Of a DNA stretch of 26,313 bases, positions 21,091 through 26,313 are shown in pieces. The stretch covers positions 1-26,313 of IMG/VR virus record IMGVR_UViG_3300001097_000028; one strand, 5' to 3'. A program made the translations under genes and the position numbers. The stretch's first letter is position 1. The number at the start of each line of letters is the position of its first letter. The notes beneath the pieces are model-generated. The model ran no database searches and was not told the origin of the DNA. It saw nothing but the letters and a program-made list of their open reading frames with translations. The DNA comes from a virus.

Positions 21091-23579
21091 CCCAGCAGGG
21101 GGGGGAATCGCGGGTGGAGCAGGGATTTAGGTCTGGTGTAGGCGGCCTCCGGCAACGGCACTCCCGCCAGCACGCTCGCCAGATCAAACACCGCCGGGTA
21201 CGCCTCGCTGGTGGCAGTAAAGCTCTTGGGGTCGGTCGGGCCCAGTCGCACCGGCATAAAGCCGTTGCCCGCCACCGTGTCGCTGAGCAGGATCGACGAG
21301 CCGTAGTCAGCAGCGGGGAACACAGTTGCATCGCCCTCCACGATCGCCGGCGGGTTGGCCGTCCAGTCGCCGATCCGAAACACCGCCAGCGTCGTGCCGA
21401 CGTGATTCGCGCCGAACCCATAAATCTGATTGCTTAGGTCGGTCCCGTTCGCCAGCGGCAAGAAACACAAAATATCTTTGGCGTTGCTGCCCGGCCGGTA
21501 CACATTGACGCCGATCGCTTGCCACTCTCGGATTGTCAGGGCCGCGTCGCGCCAGCCGGGGGCGAGTGATTGGATCGTGGGCAGCAGGTCGTGGTTGCGG
21601 ACGTGGGTGAGCCGAGGCGTCGGCGTCGCGGCGTAGTCGAGTACGTCCAGGCCATAGGCGGAGGTCAGCCGAGTTCCTTCGGGGTCGTCTGTAATAGCTC
21701 CGATTACTCCGACTTTGCTGCCGCTGATTCGGATGTCACGGGCGGTCTCGCCCTCGGTCGGAGCGTACGAGCCGCCACTTTCGCGGGCGATCAGGGCGTC
21801 TTTTGCGGGGCCGGGCTGCAAGTAAAACCGCGAGTCGTCCCAGCGAATGCCGCCGAGCGACGCCGCCACGTTGTCGCCGTTGGTCGCCCACCATCCGTCC
21901 GTGGTCGAGTCGAACTGCGACGGGTCGAAAAGGACACCGAAGCATCCCGCGTAGTCGGTGCTGCCGCCGATACGGACATTGGCCGTCGCCATTATTTTTC
22001 CGTCCGCCATCGGATAGAAACCGAACGGGATGCCCGCCCCGGTTGCCGAGCTTTGGCCCTCGCTCGTTACGTTGCGGCTCGTGAGCGCATCGTTCGCTGC
22101 GATGCGGCAGATACGCAGCTTGCCGCTTACCGTGTCGCTGGCGCGAGTGAGGAAATATACGTCTCCGCTGGATTCGATCAGGGCCGAATAACTTGTGCAG
22201 GCACGATAGATACCCGTTGAAGAGTTGTCCGATGTGGTTGGCAGGAGCAAGGGCAGGGGGTTTTCGCCCCCGTCCGTGATTTTGTAAACCAGCCCGCCGC
22301 TCCACGTCCGGTCACCCACCTGCGGCCAGTCGGTCCAGAAGTCGAGGTGGTAGCTGCGACTGATATAGATTCCGGTAGCCGTCACGCACACCGAGGCGTC
22401 AATATGGTTGTCGCCGATGTTCGTGTTACCGGTGGTGCCGGGCTTATCGTTCCACACCAGTTCTTCGGCGTTGGCGCTGGACGAATTGAAAAAGCCCCAC
22501 GCGACCGGGATCGGGATCATCGGCTTAGCGGCCAGTCCCGTCGCCGGGTTTAGCGCATGGAGATATAGGTCCGCGTTGAACGCTCCGTTGAGACACATCG
22601 TCGTGCCGACCACAACGCCATCCACGATCTGAGACTGCGGGTTGGCGTTGGTCGAATGAAACACGCTCACGCCGAACGTACTCGGCGTGTAGGGCGGCAT
22701 TCCCTCGGCGGTCTTGGTCGCTTCCGCCTCGATCACTTGATTGAGAATCTTGGCCGTGTTCGGGCAGACCAGCTTGTCCGTCGCCAGCAGTTGCGTTCGC
22801 TGGTGTAGTAGCTTTCGCTCGCCAGCTGCATTGCATAAGTCGAAGCTAAGAATCTTATCGAACTTCGCCGCGTGTTTTACGAGGATGCGGGCCGGATCGT
22901 GCATAAACGACATGATCTGCGCGTCGGTGTTGAGCTCGGTGTCAACAATCGTGTTGACCGGGTTGATCGCCGCCATGACAAACGAGTTGAGGCTGCACCC
23001 GCGTGGCGACCCGTCAATTTTTGCCCCCAGCCGCAATCGAGCGGACTCACCGGCCATCATGTCCGCGTCCATGTTACGATCCGACCCGAGGTTGATGGCG
23101 TCAGACAGCAGGGTCGGCCCCGCCCCAGAAGTCGCTTCACCTTCGACTACCCCCAGGCAGTGGCCCGAGAGAGACGATCCATTTTTGATGATGGCGAAGT
23201 GTTCTTCGCCGCCGTAAAGGGTACGTACGCCCGTGCAGTCAATATCCACGAAGTCGATTGTCACCCCCGTCACCAGGTAATAAACGCGGAAGTAGTTCAC
23301 CGTCCCTTGCGCCTGCCGCCGGATTTTGATTGATCCGTCCGCTGAAAATCCGATCGTGACCGGCCAGGCGTCGGGGATTCGTGAATCATCGTCCGGCGAG
23401 TTAAGCGAGCCAAATAGCATTTGTCGGTTCAACCGGAATGACAGGATCCAGTCGCCGGTGAAGCCGTCGAGCGTCGTGTTGTCCGCAGATACAAACGAAG
23501 TTTTCGCCGTTTCGGGCATCCGCAGCGAAGCGTCACCGATGGGCCGGGTCGAGATGTTTAGGGTTTCGCTGATGCTCAT
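21087..23579 (-). CDS. large tail-associated protein, LamG-like plus propeller-like (BNR-type) regions
   Basis: An 830-aa protein, the largest of the operon. Residues about 30-245 resemble a concanavalin/LamG-like beta-sandwich: TTLDGFTGDWILSFRLNRQM, SARLRLGAKIDGSPRGCSL, and a final ELNTDAQIMSFMHDPARILV, the usual end of such domains in phage proteins. Residues about 310-700 contain repeated strand units (IGDNHIDASVCVTATGIYI, SYSALIESSGDVYFLTRA, FYPMADGKIMATANVRIG), reminiscent of BNR-type beta-propellers of glycan-acting enzymes. No catalytic residues can be named. A glycan-binding or depolymerising appendage fits best. ATG 23579 overlaps the preceding stop (ATGA). Domain calls are pattern-based and moderate. 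Confidence 0.5.
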   Translation of the reverse strand: MSISETLNISTRPIGDASLRMPETAKTSFVSADNTTLDGFTGDWILSFRLNRQMLFGSLNSPDDDSRIPDAWPVTIGFSADGSIKIRRQAQGTVNYFRVYYLVTGVTIDFVDIDCTGVRTLYGGEEHFAIIKNGSSLSGHCLGVVEGEATSGAGPTLLSDAINLGSDRNMDADMMAGESARLRLGAKIDGSPRGCSLNSFVMAAINPVNTIVDTELNTDAQIMSFMHDPARILVKHAAKFDKILSFDLCNAAGERKLLHQRTQLLATDKLVCPNTAKILNQVIEAEATKTAEGMPPYTPSTFGVSVFHSTNANPQSQIVDGVVVGTTMCLNGAFNADLYLHALNPATGLAAKPMIPIPVAWGFFNSSSANAEELVWNDKPGTTGNTNIGDNHIDASVCVTATGIYISRSYHLDFWTDWPQVGDRTWSGGLVYKITDGGENPLPLLLPTTSDNSSTGIYRACTSYSALIESSGDVYFLTRASDTVSGKLRICRIAANDALTSRNVTSEGQSSATGAGIPFGFYPMADGKIMATANVRIGGSTDYAGCFGVLFDPSQFDSTTDGWWATNGDNVAASLGGIRWDDSRFYLQPGPAKDALIARESGGSYAPTEGETARDIRISGSKVGVIGAITDDPEGTRLTSAYGLDVLDYAATPTPRLTHVRNHDLLPTIQSLAPGWRDAALTIREWQAIGVNVYRPGSNAKDILCFLPLANGTDLSNQIYGFGANHVGTTLAVFRIGDWTANPPAIVEGDATVFPAADYGSSILLSDTVAGNGFMPVRLGPTDPKSFTATSEAYPAVFDLASVLAGVPLPEAAYTRPKSLLHPRFPPLLG

Positions 23580-24409
23580 TGCTCAAACCCCCCACGCCTC
23601 GGCCGCTTGCCCGCGTGCCGCAGCACTTCCTCCGCCGCCCACTCCATGTCTGAGTATTCGACCGCTAGCCGATGGCCGTGGTCCAGTACCCGCCTGGCGA
23701 GCATGATTCGATTCTCCGGATTGCCCGCGGTGTTTCGCAACACGAACCGCACTTGCTCGCCGGCGAGCATTGAATCCGGCGCACCCTCGGCGTCGGCAAA
23801 CTTGCTCGAATCCCGGCGGCGGCGGCGTGCTTCGTCGTCGATGATGTTGTACCCGTGGAAGCCTGTATCTTGTTTTCGCGGGACCGGCTCGATATAGACC
23901 TTGTGGGCCATCGCTGCGATCAGGTCGATGATCTCGTCGATGTAAGTGTCGGCGGCGCTTGCGCCGTACACCGCGTCGCAGGCAATGCTTTGGCCGTCGG
24001 GGATATCAAGGATCGAAGAATTGAGCCGGTACAGCAGCGACCGATCAAAGTCGTCGTCGCCCTTGATCTTGCCCAGATAGACGATGGTTTCGACCGTGCG
24101 GCGTTGTAGGTCCGCCAGCATCTTGTCCATCCCGTTGCGAATCCACGGCAGCGGGAAGCTTTCGATGCGCTGATCGAACTGCATCGACTCGCCGGGCAGC
24201 GTCCCGTAGGGATTGTGCAGCAGCGGGATCGCGTCCACGCCGAGCGTCTTGGCCCGGTCGATGTCGGCGATCATCTTACGGTGCAGCGGGGACATGTATT
24301 GCCCGCCGTGTTTTTTGATTCCCCATCCGATGCTGCGGTCTTCGACGTTGCCGTCCGATCCGCCGACGGTGTACCACAGGATGAGTTGGGGGCGATCACC
24401 AGCGGTCAT
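23576..24409 (-). CDS. unrecognised 277-aa protein, enzyme-like, in fibre operon
   Basis: ATG 24409 is preferred to ATG 24427: GGGGAGGAA lies between them, 6 nt before 24409, and gives an ideal ribosome site. The protein is rich in alternating beta strands and helices (PQLILWYTVGG, DRAKTLGVDAIPLLHNPYG, RRTVETIVYLGKIKG, AHKVYIEPVPR, AAEEVLRHAGKRPRR), which suggests a TIM-barrel-like hydrolase fold, for example a glycoside hydrolase-like appendage enzyme. No family signature is firm and no catalytic pair can be assigned. It overlaps the 48-aa TM gene by 14 nt upstream and the 830-aa gene by 4 nt downstream, so it is made together with tail appendage proteins. Confidence 0.55.
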   Translation of the reverse strand: MTAGDRPQLILWYTVGGSDGNVEDRSIGWGIKKHGGQYMSPLHRKMIADIDRAKTLGVDAIPLLHNPYGTLPGESMQFDQRIESFPLPWIRNGMDKMLADLQRRTVETIVYLGKIKGDDDFDRSLLYRLNSSILDIPDGQSIACDAVYGASAADTYIDEIIDLIAAMAHKVYIEPVPRKQDTGFHGYNIIDDEARRRRRDSSKFADAEGAPDSMLAGEQVRFVLRNTAGNPENRIMLARRVLDHGHRLAVEYSDMEWAAEEVLRHAGKRPRRGGFEQ

Positions 24410-24542
24410 AATCTTCCTCCCCGTCATAGAGAAATTCGCACACGTCGGACACGCGGCCGAAGACGATCCACGCGACGTAAGCGACGCCGGCCAGCACGGC
24501 CAGCAGCACGAGGACGCCGAGGATGAATAGGAGGAGGGTCAT
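24396..24542 (-). CDS. 48-aa single-TM protein
   Basis: Starts at ATG 24542 (ATGA overlap with the 32-aa gene). Residues 2-28 (LLLFILGVLVLLAVLAGVAY etc.) are one hydrophobic helix; the C-terminal tail VSDVCEFLYDGEEDYDRW is acidic and aromatic. A longer reading from 24656 is open but lacks the TM-first layout and the overlap. It may be holin-like, a small inner-membrane protein of unknown task, or an accessory for lysis. The DNA of its end also carries the ribosome site of the 277-aa gene. Confidence 0.6.
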   Translation of the reverse strand: MTLLLFILGVLVLLAVLAGVAYVAWIVFGRVSDVCEFLYDGEEDYDRW

Positions 24543-24637
24543 AGTAAGAACCACACCGCGGCCGCGACAATAATCAGCAGTAGGGCCACGGAGCCGATGG
24601 CGAGCAATGGGAAAAGGGCATCGTCGGGGATTTTCAT
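24539..24637 (-). CDS. 32-aa single-TM protein
   Basis: A tiny ORF read directly from the sequence: MKIPDDALFPLLAIGSVALL then IIVAAAVWFLL, that is, a short polar N-terminus and one TM helix running to the C-terminus. ATG 24637 overlaps the beta-helix gene stop as ATGA (24634-24637) and its own stop overlaps the next ATG as ATGA. The two exact overlaps make it very likely real in spite of its length. Function unknown; pairs of tiny TM proteins in phage often belong to lysis or membrane sensing. Confidence 0.6.
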   Translation of the reverse strand: MKIPDDALFPLLAIGSVALLLIIVAAAVWFLL

Positions 24638-25611
24638 CGCAGCATCCCTTCCGCAATGTCGAATCGGTCCTTAGCGTCGGCGGCGCGGATCGCGGACCAG
24701 TCCCAGGCGTCGGGGTAGGCGTCGAGTTTGATCAGCCCGTCGATCGGATAATCGGGATAATGGTGCCAGCCCCGCGGCCCGCCGGTCCCGTCTTCGTGAT
24801 AAATCGGATCCTTGCTCGGCGCGATGCTATAGCAATCTTTAGCCTTGCCCGCGACTTCCTTGACGCCGAAGTTGATGGCACTCTCGCAGCAGATTACGCC
24901 GTCCATCTCAACCCGTCCGCCGTTGATCGCGTGGCTCGCTCCGCGGCGGAGAATGCAGCGCCGCAGCGTCAGCAGGCCGACGTTGTTCACCACGTAAGCC
25001 AGGTGGCTGTAGATATCGCGAAGATAAACGCCGCCGAATCCGCAGTCCTCGATCAGCATGTCTTCGAGCGTGATGTCGCGAGCGTTCGCGCCGTATACGC
25101 CGTGCTCCCGGCTGCTGCGCACGTCCTTGCCCGGCTCGTCGTTCCAGATATGGTGGATGTAACCCCGCCGCAGCGTGATGCCGTCTATCAGGTCATCGCC
25201 GTTGCCGTGCACGGTCACGCCGTGGGCGAGGTGGCCCACTTCGAAATCTTCGAGCAGCACGCTGGGCCGCGGGGCGACGATTCGAACGCCGGTCGTATTG
25301 ATATGTGGGGTGTCGCCTCCGCCGATGACGCGGAAATCGCGAAACGCTTTGGGGCCGGTCCGCCGAAACTCTTCGATGCCGACGTTGCCGGACGTGGCGA
25401 TGATCTCGCGGCGCGTCGGCTCCGTCTCGCCCTGCCCGCCAGACACCGGCGGCGTGACTTCCGGCGGATCAACGTGCGGGATTTCGACCTCGGGGGCTGG
25501 GGCGACGGGCTGCTTCGCGATCAGCGCCGCAATCAGCTCGCCCTGGCGGTAGTTGACGCGCTGCAGCTCCGCGAGTTCTTCGGGGATGGATTGTTGCTCG
25601 GCTTCGCTCAT
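24634..25611 (-). CDS. right-handed beta-helix protein (tailspike-like)
   Basis: A 325-aa protein. Residues 1-70 are a coiled-coil-like N-terminus (EELAELQRVNYRQGELIAAL) and Pro-rich linker. Residues about 75-265 are parallel beta-helix: regular short strands with turns (NTTGVRIVAPRPSVLLEDFEV, GVTVHGNGDDLIDGITLRRG, HGVYGANARDITLEDMLIED, GGVYLRDI, LLTLRRCILRRG, INGGRVEMDGVICCESAI), as in pectate-lyase-like and tailspike folds. The C-terminal 60 residues are Trp/Tyr/Asp-rich. It may bind or degrade surface polysaccharide; no catalytic set can be proved. The start overlaps the PAS gene stop as TAATG, and the end overlaps the 32-aa TM gene. Confidence 0.7.
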   Translation of the reverse strand: MSEAEQQSIPEELAELQRVNYRQGELIAALIAKQPVAPAPEVEIPHVDPPEVTPPVSGGQGETEPTRREIIATSGNVGIEEFRRTGPKAFRDFRVIGGGDTPHINTTGVRIVAPRPSVLLEDFEVGHLAHGVTVHGNGDDLIDGITLRRGYIHHIWNDEPGKDVRSSREHGVYGANARDITLEDMLIEDCGFGGVYLRDIYSHLAYVVNNVGLLTLRRCILRRGASHAINGGRVEMDGVICCESAINFGVKEVAGKAKDCYSIAPSKDPIYHEDGTGGPRGWHHYPDYPIDGLIKLDAYPDAWDWSAIRAADAKDRFDIAEGMLR

Positions 25612-26108
25612 TATTTCAGCACCTTCATGGCCGGTGTCATGTCTTCACCGGTTTGCTGCAGCGTGTCCAGAATATCGGCCGGGATGATTTTCTCGGCCGA
25701 CTTAATCTCGTGAGCGGGCATCACAAACACGGCCAGCCGCCGCTCCTGCTGCCAGTCGTAGCGCCATATGTCCACGCTCACCGGGACCAATTCCCCGCTG
25801 CGTGTTTTTAATTTGATCCCGGCCTCAGGCCCCATCCTGAGCCGCTCGCCCACGCCGAGCACCGAGTGGTCCGTGAGATAGCCCGCGACGATATCCGGCA
25901 CCAAAACAATCTTCGTGCCGTCCTCGCGGATTTGGGTCAGCGACCAACCGGTGATCCGCTCGATCCCTACCGTGAGGTGCGTTATTTTTCCGTCCGCGTC
26001 GAAGAGCAGTGCTCCGCCCGGCCCGGAGGTCACCGCACCCGACACTTGCAGCGCGTTGGCGAGCTGCGCGTTCACCTCGATCTGGCTCAACGACGCCTCG
26101 CTCATCAT
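25611..26108 (-). CDS. PAS-domain protein
   Basis: A 165-aa protein from ATG 26108, chosen because it overlaps the preceding stop as ATGA (26105-26108); ATG 26138 would add ten residues. Residues about 28-131 are a PAS fold: GALLFDADGKITHLTVGIER, ITGWS (the conserved Gly-Tyr/Trp-Ser turn), a long loop with LVPDIVAGYLTD, then KLKTRSGELVPVSVDIWRYD and RRLAVFVMP. It has an N-terminal helix and a C-terminal helical tail but no kinase, cyclase or DNA-binding output domain. PAS domains bind small ligands or dimerise. In a phage appendage/lysis operon it is unusual; it could sense a host state or pair with a partner. The fold call is good; function is open. Confidence 0.75.
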   Translation of the reverse strand: MMSEASLSQIEVNAQLANALQVSGAVTSGPGGALLFDADGKITHLTVGIERITGWSLTQIREDGTKIVLVPDIVAGYLTDHSVLGVGERLRMGPEAGIKLKTRSGELVPVSVDIWRYDWQQERRLAVFVMPAHEIKSAEKIIPADILDTLQQTGEDMTPAMKVLK

Positions 26109-26266
26109 CTTGCTTGCGCTTGCCGGGCGAAGCTCCACCCGAACGCGATCGAACCCACGACCAGACAGGTCGCGGCAACCATGAGCACCCAGTTCCAGAA
26201 GTGATCCTTCGCCTTGCGATCTTCGGCCTGGCGCTCGGCGTGGTGGAGTTGTTCACGGTCGGTCAT
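26105..26266 (-). CDS. 53-aa single-TM protein (holin-like or membrane accessory)
   Basis: Starts at ATG 26266, with TTGGGA about 7 nt upstream. N-terminus is strongly charged (MTDREQLHHAERQAEDRKAK), followed by WNWVLMVAATCLVVGSIAFGW as one TM helix and a short basic end, FARQAQAR. The gene ends in an ATGA overlap with the PAS gene, so the two are probably translated together. One-TM holins and spanin-like proteins are options; neither can be confirmed, and no endolysin is in the window. Confidence 0.6.
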   Translation of the reverse strand: MTDREQLHHAERQAEDRKAKDHFWNWVLMVAATCLVVGSIAFGWSFARQAQAR

Positions 26267-26313
26267 TTTTGATTCCCAATTTCTTTTTGTACCATTTCTC
26301 GGCGGCCATAATG
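26253..26313 (-). CDS. 3' end of an upstream gene (or 18-aa leader ORF)
   Basis: On the minus strand the frame is open from the window edge through ATG 26309 to TGA 26255-26253. Visible residues include MAAEKWYKKKLGIKNDRP, basic at the end. It overlaps the 53-aa gene by 14 nt, a usual overlap in this operon. Too short to identify. Confidence 0.35.
   Translation of the reverse strand, partial: IMAAEKWYKKKLGIKNDRP

Noticed and set aside
21570-22220. 216-aa plus-strand ORF
   Set aside because: Shadow of the 830-aa minus-strand gene with Arg/Ala/Val-rich content and no start signal.
17338-23579. Diversity-generating retroelement variable region in the fibre genes
   Set aside because: No reverse transcriptase and no template-like repeat of a fibre 3' end is visible; only the short 20-bp repeats were found.
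24607-25713. 368-aa plus-strand ORF
   Set aside because: It is antisense to the beta-helix and PAS genes, which have recognisable folds and exact start/stop overlaps. Its low-complexity Ala/Val/Asp composition fits a G+C-driven shadow frame.
1-26313. tRNA genes, CRISPR arrays, insertion sequences, integrase or attachment site
   Set aside because: I saw no cloverleaf candidates, regular spaced repeats, transposase motifs or integrase motifs. This is a reading by eye and not a program search.

Overview
The window is part of a tailed double-stranded DNA phage or prophage with a long non-contractile (siphovirus-type) tail. It is G+C-rich by eye and very compact, with many ATGA-type start/stop overlaps. 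No terminase, portal, integrase, replication gene or bacterial housekeeping gene is visible, so the sequence starts inside the head module and ends inside the adsorption/lysis side. The host cannot be read directly. The G+C-rich codons and the style of the fibre proteins (repeated VTTDDASR elements, LamG-like and beta-helix proteins) would suit a phage of Planctomycetota or other aquatic bacteria, but that is a low-confidence inference.

Layout, plus strand. (1) 1-761: 3' part of a MuF-type head morphogenesis gene and a small HTH gene. (2) 758-1612: a self-contained, A+T-richer cassette. It has a near-consensus sigma70 promoter, a leader with two long interleaved inverted repeats (an H-type pseudoknot topology) starting at the predicted transcription start, a gene fusing an XRE-type HTH to sigma70 region 4, and a perfect-stem terminator. 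(3) 1705-5964: head maturation protease with an internal scaffold start, decoration protein, major capsid protein, a small protein, head-tail connectors and tail terminator. (4) 5979-11471: tail tube, tail assembly chaperone G with a classic -1 slippery site making a G-T fusion, an HK97-gp10-like protein and the tape measure. (5) 11468-17276: tail tip module in the order known from gene transfer agents: distal tail protein, DUF2163-type hub with four cysteines, NlpC/P60 peptidase, J-like tip protein.

Layout, minus strand (17338-26313, transcribed leftward towards a terminator at 17275-17308). From the right edge: a gene fragment, a 53-aa one-TM protein, a PAS-domain protein, a right-handed beta-helix spike-like protein, two tiny one-TM proteins (32 and 48 aa), a 277-aa unrecognised protein, an 830-aa LamG/propeller-like protein, a 31-aa ORF, a 65-aa protein, a 252-aa fibre-like protein, a 103-aa protein and a 786-aa repeat-bearing fibre. 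Almost every junction overlaps, so this looks like one translationally coupled adsorption (and perhaps lysis) operon converging on the tail operon.

How it fits together: groups 1 and 3 build the capsid and neck, groups 4 and 5 build the tail and its tip, and the minus-strand operon probably supplies host-recognition and glycan-degrading appendages and small membrane proteins. The least ordinary part is the 758-1612 cassette: a regulator that could read -35-like DNA but has no sigma region 2, behind a strongly structured leader, inserted with its own promoter and terminator between head genes. The PAS protein in the fibre operon is the second unusual item.
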